From Prevotellaceae bacterium UBA7028 (GTDB taxonomy: Bacteria; Bacteroidota; Bacteroidia; Bacteroidales; Bacteroidaceae): DNA of 64,000 nt. The translations under genes were made by a program, and so were the position numbers. Shown here one piece after another: positions 54,152-62,741 of the stretch. The stretch is from assembly GCA_002494215.1 (NCBI GenBank), contig DLBF01000040.1, positions 18,929 through 82,928 of the forward strand, in the 5' to 3' direction. Positions within the stretch are counted from its first letter, which is position 1. Every line of letters begins with the position of its first letter. Below the pieces are notes generated by a model. It was not told the origin of the DNA. It made no database searches and saw only the letters and a list, made by a program, of their open reading frames with translations.

Positions 54152-54240
54152 GTTATCGTTTTTTCAATGCTCAATGTTCAACAGTAAACAGTAAACTGTA
54201 AACCGTAAACAAATTCTCAATTTTCAATTTTCAACTCTAT
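54152..54240. repeat. Micro-repeats between adaptor and TolC genes
   Basis: caacagtaaacagtaaactgtaaacc and caattttcaattttcaactc; the latter also encodes the last residues (ELKIEN) of TolC. Confidence 0.65.
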
Positions 54241-55686
54241 TATTAGGTCTCTATTCATCGTCCAGTCATAGAGCGTGGATTTCTGCAGGCTATAATAGTC
54301 ATTCCAGAAAGTATTAAGCTGACCTATGTACTGAGCCTTGGCAGATGTCATCTCCTGCAGAGCCGTATTCAGGTCAGTTACAGAAACTGTACCTTCCTCA
54401 TACCTACGTCTCATAATATTATAGCGTTCCTCTGCTATCTCCTGTGCTCGTAGGGCATTCCGGCATTGCGAAGGCTGAGCATTAAACTGCATTACCTTCT
54501 TGCGCAGTTCCTGAACATAGTCCAGATGCGTCTGCTCCTGCTGCGTCCTTACCACTTCCAACTGAGCCTGTGCCATACGAACACGACCCTTACTTACACC
54601 CCAGTCAAAGATGGGGAGATTCAGCGTCAGGCCAATAACCTCGTTATCCCTCAGGTTCTTGTACGCTCCGGCAAAATCGTTGGCAGTCTGCATAAAGCCG
54701 ACCTCTCCGCTCAGGCTAAGTTGAATTCCTTTGTTGGCCTTGGCCTGTGCCAGGCTACGTTCTGCATTCAGCATCTCCAGGCGTTGTTCCCTGGTATGCG
54801 AGGAATTGGTGATGGCTTTCTGCAACACCTCATCCATATTAACCACCAGATCAGGAACGTTATAGGGAGGCACCAATTCTGCATTCTCATAATCCGTAAC
54901 ACGCAGATAAGAGAACAGGTTATACAAGGCATCGTCCAATGTGATACGGTTGTTTCCTTCTGAGACACGAGCATTCATCACAGACAGTTCCATCTGCAAC
55001 ACCTCGCTTTTGGTGGTGGTACCCAATTCCAGACGTTTCTGCGCCATAGCATACAGTGTCTCTCTGTCAGCTAAGGTCGCCTTGCTTTGCTGATAATCAG
55101 ATTGTGCCGACAAAACACGAAAGAACAATGATGTAACTCTGATGGCAATATCCTGCATAGAGGATGCATAACGCTTCTGTGCAATCTCATACTCCAGGGG
55201 GGCTGTCTTCTTTTCCCACTTCAGAGAATTGAAGGCACGCAGAGGCTGAGAATAGCTGATGCGCAGAGGTTGCGTGTTGAAAGTCTTCTCATCGTATGTA
55301 AACTGATCCAGCCTATGCAGGTAGGACATCAAAGATACCCTACCACCGGTAGCTACTATCTCCTGATCTACAGAGAAAGTCAAACTGTTGCTCAGTGTAT
55401 TGTTACTAACATACGATAGGCGACCATCGTCATAATTACGGGCTTCCACCAATGAACGGTTGTAGTTCATCAGTCCACCACTCAGATTCATGGAAGGAAG
55501 CAACTCTGCCTTGAAGCTACGGTACGTCCAATAGCTGGCAAGGAAGGAGAAGTGGGCCGACTTGGCATCCAAGGAATTCTCCTGCGCAATCTTAATGGCA
55601 TTATCCAGGGTTATCTGCTGTGCGTGTGCATTCATTGGCAACCATGCCAGACAAGCCATGAATATTACAGCGTTTTTTACGCTCAT
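54217..55686 (-). CDS. TolC-family outer-membrane channel
   Basis: 489 residues with signal peptide (MACLAWLPMNAHAQ). OEP repeats: ITLDNAIKIAQENSLDAKSA at the front, LGTTTKSEVLQMELSVMNARV and EGTVSVTDLNTALQEMTSAKAQY in the two coiled halves. It opens the efflux operon and has its own promoter at 55725-55756. Ends within a micro-repeat. Confidence 0.92.
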   Translation of the reverse strand: MSVKNAVIFMACLAWLPMNAHAQQITLDNAIKIAQENSLDAKSAHFSFLASYWTYRSFKAELLPSMNLSGGLMNYNRSLVEARNYDDGRLSYVSNNTLSNSLTFSVDQEIVATGGRVSLMSYLHRLDQFTYDEKTFNTQPLRISYSQPLRAFNSLKWEKKTAPLEYEIAQKRYASSMQDIAIRVTSLFFRVLSAQSDYQQSKATLADRETLYAMAQKRLELGTTTKSEVLQMELSVMNARVSEGNNRITLDDALYNLFSYLRVTDYENAELVPPYNVPDLVVNMDEVLQKAITNSSHTREQRLEMLNAERSLAQAKANKGIQLSLSGEVGFMQTANDFAGAYKNLRDNEVIGLTLNLPIFDWGVSKGRVRMAQAQLEVVRTQQEQTHLDYVQELRKKVMQFNAQPSQCRNALRAQEIAEERYNIMRRRYEEGTVSVTDLNTALQEMTSAKAQYIGQLNTFWNDYYSLQKSTLYDWTMNRDLIIELKIEN

Positions 55687-55724
55687 TATATTAATAATTA
55701 TATGTGTGTTGTTATTTTCGACTC

Positions 55725-55756
55725 CAAAGATACGTTTTTTTGATATTACTCACAAA
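55725..55756 (-). promoter_or_regulatory. Promoter of the RND efflux operon
   Basis: On the minus strand TTTG (55753-55756), 20 bp, TATCTTTG (55725-55732). The ATG at 55686 follows after 38 bp. This makes the pump operon independent of operon 2. Confidence 0.7.
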
Positions 55757-55821
55757 TAAAAACTATCAAATTAAAGAATTTATTTGAAAAATCTAATTTA
55801 CGACAGTCCCATGAAACATAT

Positions 55822-56502
55822 CTACGGAATTATCACACGCCCCGCAATATCTTTAAGGCGGACAAAGCCCCATACACGACTGTCAAGTGAGTTGCGCCTG
55901 TTATCACCTAAGACAAAGTAGTATGGATTGTCGTCATCACGGGGGACTACCAACGGCCCATAATTATGGGTATTCCAGCCTGAGTCTTTGGGGAAGCCCA
56001 CAGCATACATGGTATCCGTTTCTATGGTGGGCATAACGGTTGGCGGCAATTTCAGTTTCTTCCCGTTCACATACGCCTGGCCGTGACGCAGCTCTACCGT
56101 ATCACCTGGCAAACCTATCAGACGTTTGCAGAGCATCACACGTTCACCCGTAGGACTGTCAAAGGCTATGATATCACCACGCTGCAATGTACCTGTTCCC
56201 TTCAGGCGATGATAGCCCCAATCCAGTTTCTGATCAGGGCGGTACAGCTGGGGAATAACATAGAAGCCGTACTTCAATACAGGGATATCCCAGAACCTAC
56301 GAGGCATACGAGCACCGTACTGAGTTTTGTCCATCCACACCAGACTACGCGCCATAATGGTATTCTCCATGCTGGGCGTTGGCACCCACCGGATTTCACC
56401 AATGAAGGTGCCGATAAATGACAACATGAATACCACGATACCCAATCCGCATAGGATTCGCTTAACCCTATGGATATTTTTATGTAATCTATCTCTTCTC
56501 AT
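55822..56502 (-). CDS. lepB: Signal peptidase I (operon 2)
   Basis: 226 residues, one N-terminal helix. Catalytic Ser44 in PTPSMENTI, Lys126 in VMLCKRLIGLPGD, and box GDNRRNSLDSRVWGF. It shares MPRRFWDIP and DWGYHR with the operon 1 enzyme. Its start overlaps the 3' end of the GT22-like gene by 14 bp, so they are translationally coupled. It may process the Cys-rich peptide of operon 2, or serve as a general signal peptidase, which cannot be told from the window. Confidence 0.88.
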   Translation of the reverse strand: MRRDRLHKNIHRVKRILCGLGIVVFMLSFIGTFIGEIRWVPTPSMENTIMARSLVWMDKTQYGARMPRRFWDIPVLKYGFYVIPQLYRPDQKLDWGYHRLKGTGTLQRGDIIAFDSPTGERVMLCKRLIGLPGDTVELRHGQAYVNGKKLKLPPTVMPTIETDTMYAVGFPKDSGWNTHNYGPLVVPRDDDNPYYFVLGDNRRNSLDSRVWGFVRLKDIAGRVIIP

Positions 56503-57979
56503 AGGCTATCAAGACTCTATCGGAATCGTAAGTTTGATAAAATTTATTCAACACATTCTGCCAATCAGACATACTGCGATACACCTCACGGTATCCTTCT
56601 GCCAGAATACGCTTTCTATCTATTAAATCTCTCCGTTGCAGCACAATTACATCAAAATCTTCACCCGCATCAGCACTTCTCCAGACTTCTTCAACATCCA
56701 CGGGTTGCCACAGATAGAATTGTGAAATCAAAGGACCTGTACGGAAGGGATTGTTTCCGCCATAAACCTTTACCCTCAAATACCTTTTTTGTTCCGATGC
56801 TCTCTCACACAGGTACTGCATCATAACAGCCTTACCATTGTCAGCGGGTTTAAAGGCAACATGCACCAAGCCTCCTACATTGACAAGCGCCAACAAACCT
56901 ACCACCACAAAACTAACAAATCGGCTCAGCTCATGGAGTATCACCTCATAAGTCCATACCAAAAATAAGGGTAATAGGGGCATTAAGGGAAAGATAAAAC
57001 GCGCTTCCTTGTGACTGACGACACTATGAAACAATAGGAATGTCCAAAAAGTCCAAACAACAGGATTCCTGTAGTGTTTGAACGTTCCAATGCAGACAGA
57101 CAGAAGAACAGGTACTCCAAGTGCCAGACTGGGAATGATAGCCAACTGCAGGAAGTAGGTATACCAGGGACTTACCCCATAGGCAGCTGCCACATGCTGT
57201 ACGATATTCATGTAATAGTAATTGTACGGGGCAAACACAAACCTACCATAAAACCAACTATCCAGCGCCGTACTAAGAGCTACTACTGTCAGGAAAGCGA
57301 AGGCTGCCGCACACCATATCTGCCATCTGTAACGACCTACTGCCAGAATCCATGCCAAGATACCGACATAGGCAAAAGCTACCTGATAGCGGAACTCGAA
57401 CCCTAATGCCGCCACGAAGCCCATCCACAGGGCATCACGAATGGACGGCTGCTCCGGTCTCAGCAGTCCCGACAGAAGAAATAGCAGACATGCCGTACTC
57501 AGAATCTCTGAAGAGAAATGAACACCTATCATTGGCATCACCCAAAAGAATAGAGTGGCAACCATCAGAGCATTCTGATGCTGGGGAGTCACCCTACATT
57601 TGGCAGCCTTGATGAACATACTCATAGAGAAAAGCATAACCAGTCCTGTCAGCATCCTTATTACCATAGCCTGATGGAAGGGATTCTGCATACCCAGCCA
57701 CATACAGGAACGAATAATCATCATCGCCAACACAGGCTGTAAGGTCGGCCTTATCTTTGCCACATGTTCCCATGCCATAGCCTGTGGGGTACCCTCCCCT
57801 AACTTCCATTTCGCGAATTCCAATATCTGGAAATGTTCATCAGGGTGCAGATATCCAGTACTAAATACTGCACATGTAAGGTATACAACTAGTGCTACAA
57901 GGAGAATTATTATCTCTGCATCAAGTGGAATTCTCCTGTTGAATACAATTATAGTTCTATCGTTATACATCTCAATCAT
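56489..57979 (-). CDS. GT22-like membrane mannosyltransferase
   Basis: A 496-residue protein with about 10 helices. H45-P-D-E-H-F-Q51 in the first outer loop is the HPDE motif of the GT22 family (eukaryotic PIG-B, ALG9, ALG12). GT22 enzymes take mannose from polyprenyl-phosphate mannose; bacterial members are few and mostly uncharacterised. Start: MIEMYND, 4-bp overlap with the GtrA gene upstream. Supports a lipid-linked mannose-type donor in this locus. The exact sugar is inference. Confidence 0.72.
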   Translation of the reverse strand: MIEMYNDRTIIVFNRRIPLDAEIIILLVALVVYLTCAVFSTGYLHPDEHFQILEFAKWKLGEGTPQAMAWEHVAKIRPTLQPVLAMMIIRSCMWLGMQNPFHQAMVIRMLTGLVMLFSMSMFIKAAKCRVTPQHQNALMVATLFFWVMPMIGVHFSSEILSTACLLFLLSGLLRPEQPSIRDALWMGFVAALGFEFRYQVAFAYVGILAWILAVGRYRWQIWCAAAFAFLTVVALSTALDSWFYGRFVFAPYNYYYMNIVQHVAAAYGVSPWYTYFLQLAIIPSLALGVPVLLSVCIGTFKHYRNPVVWTFWTFLLFHSVVSHKEARFIFPLMPLLPLFLVWTYEVILHELSRFVSFVVVGLLALVNVGGLVHVAFKPADNGKAVMMQYLCERASEQKRYLRVKVYGGNNPFRTGPLISQFYLWQPVDVEEVWRSADAGEDFDVIVLQRRDLIDRKRILAEGYREVYRSMSDWQNVLNKFYQTYDSDRVLIAYEKR

Positions 57980-58428
57980 AATCTACGTTTCATAGCAAGC
58001 CTGACCAGCATATAGTTTACTGGTACCGATATCGCATATACTGGCACAGGAGCTATCTTTTCATTTAGATTCACCACATGAATAAAGAAATTCAGAAGAA
58101 AAATCTGTAGCATGTAATTTGTTCCGTGACTGGCTGCAAAACGAAGGAACCTACTCACAGAAGGCTTCATTCGAAAAGTAAAGTGTGAAGTCATAGTGAA
58201 GTTGTAGAGAAAACTGACAAAGTAACCTGTGCTAAAAGCCAAACTAACAGGAAACATCGACAATAGGAGATAGTAAATAGCATAATGAATTACCATAGCC
58301 GTTGAGCCTACTATGCCGAAACACATAATCTCAATCAGCCTTGCCTTACTGATAGGGATTCCAATCCGCAAGCCTCCTATTGTAAGTTTCTCAATATCCA
58401 TACTTCTAGCCCCCTCCCTTTCTTTCAT
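57976..58428 (-). CDS. GtrA-family membrane protein
   Basis: 150 residues with four helices, matching GtrA (CFGIVGSTAMVIHYAIYYLL, FSTGYFVSFLYNFTMTSHFTF). GtrA proteins are thought to flip or help flip polyprenyl-phosphate sugars. It sits between two GT-C genes in operon 2; its DPM1/GtrB-like partner is at 39349 in operon 1. Start is 6 bp after the upstream GT-C stop. Confidence 0.85.
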   Translation of the reverse strand: MKEREGARSMDIEKLTIGGLRIGIPISKARLIEIMCFGIVGSTAMVIHYAIYYLLLSMFPVSLAFSTGYFVSFLYNFTMTSHFTFRMKPSVSRFLRFAASHGTNYMLQIFLLNFFIHVVNLNEKIAPVPVYAISVPVNYMLVRLAMKRRL

Positions 58429-58434
58429 GAGATC

Positions 58435-59691
58435 TCACAGTTTCTTGTTACCCAACGAATCTGATGAACTTTGGTGGGCGTCAACGATTTCTTTATAATG
58501 TCGCTTCACATGCTCCGAATTATCCCAGTTCTGCTGATAGATGACCGTATAAGTGCAGAGGTAGGCGAAATACAGGACCACTGCTGCGCGGGCTGCCAGT
58601 TTATTTTTCTGTGACCACTGGCACAGGTAGTAGGCGATTACCAACAACGGCCCTATCATCGCCAGATAATTGTAGCGGTCTGCCACGATGGCAAAGCGGG
58701 AGATGGAGATAAAGTGTATGGCTACTAACAGATGTACCACAAAGAACAGTATGCCGAATACCAGTATCCGTTCCTTACGGAATACATATACCAGATAGGC
58801 TGCTGCGGCTATCATCAGGGGATATACATACATCATGAAGGGCATGTCCCCCTCCGGTGTTGTGGGAAAGGGATATAGGTACATCAGGTTCATGGGCAGC
58901 AGGGTCTTTACCATATACTCATACAGGGTATATCCGCAGAAGAGCAGGCGCTGCCACAGAGAGTACTCTGGCATATTGCCACCGAAACCTTGAGAAATAA
59001 TGGTGACGATGCCGAAGAACAGGGCCAGGATAAGGAAGGGGGCTTTCTCTAATAGCAGATAGCTGATTTTCTCTTCCCTTTTGATAATATAATCTACCAG
59101 CAGGAATGCTAAGGGCAGAACCACAGCCTGCTCCTTGCCGAAAAACGAAGCTACGAACAGAGCCAAAAGACCAATGTACTTACCTATGCCGGGGCGCTCT
59201 ATATAATATAGGTATAGGAGCATTGCCGCCAAGTAGTAGAAGGCATATACCAGAATCTTGGAGGCGCTAATCCAGGCTACAGGTTCTACGTTCACGGGGT
59301 GAACGGCCCATAACAGGGTGCATACCCAGGCGACGTTCCGGGATTGTTCAACCAACGGATTGTTTGGAATCATCTTCAGCAGACGATTCAGAAACAGGAA
59401 TAGCAATACTGCATTAGCAACATGCCAGAGAATGCTGGCAATATGGAATGCCATGGGCGAGTAGCCGAATACGGAGTGAATGAGGATATAGTTCAATTCA
59501 TTGAAGGGGGCATACTGGCCGTGATAGAATTTCGTCAGGACTGCCCACAGATTTTTCCAGTCTAATCCTGCATTGGTATATGGATTGAACACAACCCATT
59601 GGTCATCCCATTGATAAAGAAAATGATGTCTGAGAATACTGATATAAACCAGTAGTATGACCAACATAAGAGATATTACACGTAACTTCAT
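58435..59691 (-). CDS. GT-C membrane glycosyltransferase, WDDQW type (operon 2)
   Basis: 418 residues, about 11 helices. YQWDDQWVVFNPYT (W28-D-D-Q-W32), GQYAPFNELNYILIHSVFGY and HPVNVEPVAWISASKILV match the operon 1 enzyme along the whole length. Its ATG overlaps the stop of the 55-residue gene (ATGA). A TMTC-like transfer of a sugar to exported protein is inferred. Confidence 0.75.
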   Translation of the reverse strand: MKLRVISLMLVILLVYISILRHHFLYQWDDQWVVFNPYTNAGLDWKNLWAVLTKFYHGQYAPFNELNYILIHSVFGYSPMAFHIASILWHVANAVLLFLFLNRLLKMIPNNPLVEQSRNVAWVCTLLWAVHPVNVEPVAWISASKILVYAFYYLAAMLLYLYYIERPGIGKYIGLLALFVASFFGKEQAVVLPLAFLLVDYIIKREEKISYLLLEKAPFLILALFFGIVTIISQGFGGNMPEYSLWQRLLFCGYTLYEYMVKTLLPMNLMYLYPFPTTPEGDMPFMMYVYPLMIAAAAYLVYVFRKERILVFGILFFVVHLLVAIHFISISRFAIVADRYNYLAMIGPLLVIAYYLCQWSQKNKLAARAAVVLYFAYLCTYTVIYQQNWDNSEHVKRHYKEIVDAHQSSSDSLGNKKL

Positions 59692-59855
59692 TTTTTCGTC
59701 TTCAAATTACTGTCTAACAACTCTATCTTCTTCACCGCGCTTTTCCATTCCTCATTCTTCGACAGTAGCATCACATACGTTACCACATTGCTGAACAACA
59801 ACAACACTGTCAATACTACGAGCAAGAACTTTACGCTTATCTTTTTCGTATACAT
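59688..59855 (-). CDS. Small single-pass membrane protein, 55 aa
   Basis: MYTKKISVKFLLVVLTVLLL begins one strong transmembrane helix, followed by a charged tail with EEWKSAVKKIELLDS and KTKK. It starts 3 bp after the MauE-like stop and ends in an ATGA overlap with the GT-C gene, so it is translationally coupled to both and is surely a gene. No family known to me. It may be a small subunit of the redox or glycosyltransferase complex. Confidence 0.8.
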   Translation of the reverse strand: MYTKKISVKFLLVVLTVLLLFSNVVTYVMLLSKNEEWKSAVKKIELLDSNLKTKK

Positions 59856-59858
59856 CTT

Positions 59859-60323
59859 TCAAGCTTCTATTACTTTGTTTTTATGAAAATTATTCTTTAT
59901 CGTCACTATCCACAGCAGCATTGCCATCACCCACAGCACCACGCTTTTTACGAACGAGCCAGTCGGCGAGAAATGAATTAACTCACCGAAACATCCACAC
60001 GATTCCACGCTTCCCATCAGTGTGGGGAAGAATAAGTTACGAGCTGTTAGCCCCACAAAAAAAGTTAGCAGCGCCAATAGTCCTGTACATACCCACAACA
60101 TGTAGCGTTTCATAAATGCCAGCACACCGAGCAGCAACTCCGTAGCGCAAACACCTACAGCCAGCACCATCGTCTCCGTTTTAGAAGCATTCCAGAAATA
60201 GGCATCCATATATACCCCCGTCTCCTGCACGAAAGAGGCAAAGCTTGCCATTTTCAGTAGAGCGGAAAACACGAACACCGCTCCCATCGTTCTATGTAAT
60301 AACGACAAACGTTTCTTCATCAC
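59859..60323 (-). CDS. MauE/DoxX-like redox membrane protein
   Basis: 154 residues, four helices. The block SVESCGCFGELIHFSP (C109, C111) before the last helix matches MauE-type proteins, which relate to vitamin-K-epoxide-reductase-like and DoxX proteins and supply electrons for disulfide chemistry. It follows the thioredoxin-like lipoprotein gene by 23 bp, a usual pairing. Supports a disulfide-handling role for operon 2. Confidence 0.78.
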   Translation of the reverse strand: MMKKRLSLLHRTMGAVFVFSALLKMASFASFVQETGVYMDAYFWNASKTETMVLAVGVCATELLLGVLAFMKRYMLWVCTGLLALLTFFVGLTARNLFFPTLMGSVESCGCFGELIHFSPTGSFVKSVVLWVMAMLLWIVTIKNNFHKNKVIEA

Positions 60324-60346
60324 TTTACTAGTCTATTGAATGTATT

Positions 60347-60934
60347 TTATTTCTCCAGAGGTAGACTGTCCACAAATTGTTTGTCATGCAACCTTTCTGT
60401 CACCAAGTTAAAAAACATTTTCTCAATTTCCTCGTTACGAAGAGGATCACCAATTAGGATAACCTTATTGTTCTCATCCAAAAGGAATGTATGACAGACT
60501 TGATTTGAAGGAATTTGTGGATTACCACGAGACAGGCATTTATTCTCATCAATATATATGCTATGTTTCAAATTACAAATTCCAAGTTTTGTATAAAGGA
60601 AGTCGCCCTCACCATTCCTCGCCTCTATTATAAACAGGAATTGTATGATGCCATCGTACTCTTTCTCCATTGTTACAAAATCATTCCACAATTCCAAATG
60701 TCGCATATAGCATGTAGAACAGTCGGTGGTGTCTGAATACACAACCAATTTTAGCTTACTGCCCTCTTTTACACTTGAGAAGTCCTCACCTGCAGGATGC
60801 CAACATTTCATACTATCAAGAGGAATATTGATAGAAGTACCATACATCATTTTAACTAGTCTTTCCAGTTCACTTTCAGATGAACAAGAACAAACGACAA
60901 AGACAATAAAAAAATATTTCCAAAGAGATTTCAT
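60347..60934 (-). CDS. Thioredoxin-like lipoprotein
   Basis: 195 residues, signal MKSLWKYFFIVFVVCSC with acylation at Cys15 or Cys17. Redox motif C72-S-T-C75 in SDTTDCSTCYMRHLELW, then NQVCHTFLLDENNKVILIGDP, a TlpA/redoxin-like ending. Counterpart of the CTSC protein of operon 1. It starts 1 bp after the propeller stop. Confidence 0.78.
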   Translation of the reverse strand: MKSLWKYFFIVFVVCSCSSESELERLVKMMYGTSINIPLDSMKCWHPAGEDFSSVKEGSKLKLVVYSDTTDCSTCYMRHLELWNDFVTMEKEYDGIIQFLFIIEARNGEGDFLYTKLGICNLKHSIYIDENKCLSRGNPQIPSNQVCHTFLLDENNKVILIGDPLRNEEIEKMFFNLVTERLHDKQFVDSLPLEK

Positions 60935-60935
60935 A

Positions 60936-62096
60936 TCACTTCAACTTAACCATCATTATTAAGGGAAATTGATATTTCTTATCCATAATATCCAACATAG
61001 CTTGTTTTGAGGAATTTCTCATAATCTCCACTTGAGATGACGTTACATCTTTTTCATTTAGATGCAGTTGGTCAACATGTTCCTCATCTATGAAGTACAA
61101 TAATTTATCCTCTGCTACGAAAAAATCGCAAACAGGACTATACCCTTTGAATAACGGGCCAAACGTTGTATTGTACGTTTTATTATTACTTAGATTTTTC
61201 ACAAATTGCGAGCGACGTAAATTATATGCATAACCCACATGAAGAAGCGAATCCGTCAGCTCAAATTGATCAATGAACTGCACACCCTTATGTTGATAAA
61301 GAGGGTCAAATGTCCCTTCTTCCATACTTTTAGCCCTTGTCTCTTCAGAAACAAATTGTCCACAAAAATCAATCTTTATAGTGTATTCCACATCATCATT
61401 AGAAAACATTATTACAGAGTCCGCCATAAAAGGGAAAAAGGATATCTTATCTTTGTCTTTGTGGATAGGGTTTCCTATAAGGCTCAACTTTGAATTATTT
61501 GGTGCGCCCAAAAAAGATTTAATGTAACCTCCCTCCTTATCAAGTAACGACAATTGAGCCCCACCCCCATTTGCTTGATCTTCAAAACAACATATATAGT
61601 TGTCACTTTCTGTTAGTACCAAACTCCCTGGAACACATACATCAAGTTTCACAAATGTCATAAAGTTGCCCTCCGAATCAAACTTCAAAACTCTACAAGA
61701 AGATCTTTCGTATACATGGGCAACTCCTGTTTTTTCGTCAACACTAAATGATTTCGGAGCCTCTATATACTCGTTTCGCGCATGGCCTAATCTACCCAAC
61801 TGACTTATAAATGCGCCATCCATATCAAACATAAAGACAGTCTTATTAACTTCTGTATCTAAAATATAGATGCGATTATTTACTATTTGGATATCTTTCG
61901 GAATTATCGTGGAAATGTTTTCAGGCAAATCAAGGGGCACCACACGAACGATATCATACTCCATATCATCCATTATTTTCTGCACAGAAGGATTGACTAC
62001 CAGAAGCCTCGTTTCGTGAGGACCTATGTCATAATGGTCATTGCTTCCACATGAAGTAATTACAATCACCAAAATAAGAAAAAATATCTTATTCAT
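60936..62096 (-). CDS. 6-bladed beta-propeller lipoprotein (operon 2)
   Basis: 386 residues from MNKIFFLILVIVITSC (lipobox Cys16); a Met three codons upstream is possible. Propeller strands: IQIVNNRIYILDTEVNKTVFMFDMDG, ISQLGRLGHARNEYIEAP, VYERSSCRVLKFDSEG. It parallels the operon 1 propeller in size, order and N-terminal style. It may bind the secreted peptide or its target at the envelope; no proof. Confidence 0.82.
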   Translation of the reverse strand: MNKIFFLILVIVITSCGSNDHYDIGPHETRLLVVNPSVQKIMDDMEYDIVRVVPLDLPENISTIIPKDIQIVNNRIYILDTEVNKTVFMFDMDGAFISQLGRLGHARNEYIEAPKSFSVDEKTGVAHVYERSSCRVLKFDSEGNFMTFVKLDVCVPGSLVLTESDNYICCFEDQANGGGAQLSLLDKEGGYIKSFLGAPNNSKLSLIGNPIHKDKDKISFFPFMADSVIMFSNDDVEYTIKIDFCGQFVSEETRAKSMEEGTFDPLYQHKGVQFIDQFELTDSLLHVGYAYNLRRSQFVKNLSNNKTYNTTFGPLFKGYSPVCDFFVAEDKLLYFIDEEHVDQLHLNEKDVTSSQVEIMRNSSKQAMLDIMDKKYQFPLIMMVKLK

Positions 62097-62149
62097 ACTT
62101 TCCATCTTAATATTAATATTTGGAATCTAATTCGATAATAGATTTTAAA

Positions 62150-62187
62150 GAAGGATGTATCATTTATAGAAATTTGACACATCCTTC
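62150..62187 (-). terminator. Intercistronic stem-loop after peptide gene, operon 2
   Basis: Arms gaaggatgt (62150-62158) and acatccttc (62179-62187), 20-base loop. On the minus strand a short T/A-rich run follows, so it can act as a partial terminator. It has the same place as 43575-43633 in operon 1, directly after the Cys-rich peptide gene. Confidence 0.65.
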
Positions 62188-62207
62188 CATTTTGAGTATG
62201 TCAATTA

Positions 62208-62741
62208 TTATGGGCAGGGTATTTTTTTACCATCGCAATCTGTTTGCTCTCTCCTGTCACAATAGCATGTAGTAAATCCATGCTCGCATACATTTTTACT
62301 TTTTCCATTATAATTTGTGTTAGAATAGTTAAAATGGTTCCCATCCTGTATGCCTATTTCTACAGGAACACCATCAACAGGAATAGTAACAGTGCCACCA
62401 TGATTCTCCCCCGCATCTATGTGCGTCTCAGAATCTTTACACTGTTCTGATTTCAGGGTTGCGCAAAGAGCATAGCATGGGTCCAAAATGATATCCAACC
62501 AACCAGAAGAATTGGAGCAACTATTGCTCAATGCGCCAAGATTCGATTCCATATCATCTTCCCAATCGTCTGAACTACTATTGGAATTAGAGTTTGAACC
62601 TGAGTTTGATCCTGGTCCTGCTACCAAAGAAAGTGAGTTCTCACCAATGCCATAGTCTGCCAAGGCATTCTGAATGTTCAGGCCAATGCCTGCCGCCACA
62701 AGGGCTGCGCAACTAAAAAGCGCAATCTTTTTACTTTTCAT
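62208..62741 (-). CDS. NVEALA-like secreted Cys-rich peptide with Ser/Asn linker (operon 2)
   Basis: 177 residues. MKSKKIALFSCAALVAAGIG is the leader helix; LNIQNALADYGIGENSLSLV resembles the NVEALA family's motif region (NIQNALA for NVEALA). A Gly/Ser/Asn linker (44-57) and an acidic patch precede a domain with nine Cys (NSC, DPC, ALC, EQC, NVC, TTCYC, DC, PC). It is the first gene of operon 2 and stands before a hairpin, so it is probably the most expressed product. Function of the family is unknown; a disulfide-knotted secreted factor is likely. Confidence 0.75.
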   Translation of the reverse strand: MKSKKIALFSCAALVAAGIGLNIQNALADYGIGENSLSLVAGPGSNSGSNSNSNSSSDDWEDDMESNLGALSNSCSNSSGWLDIILDPCYALCATLKSEQCKDSETHIDAGENHGGTVTIPVDGVPVEIGIQDGNHFNYSNTNYNGKSKNVCEHGFTTCYCDRREQTDCDGKKIPCP

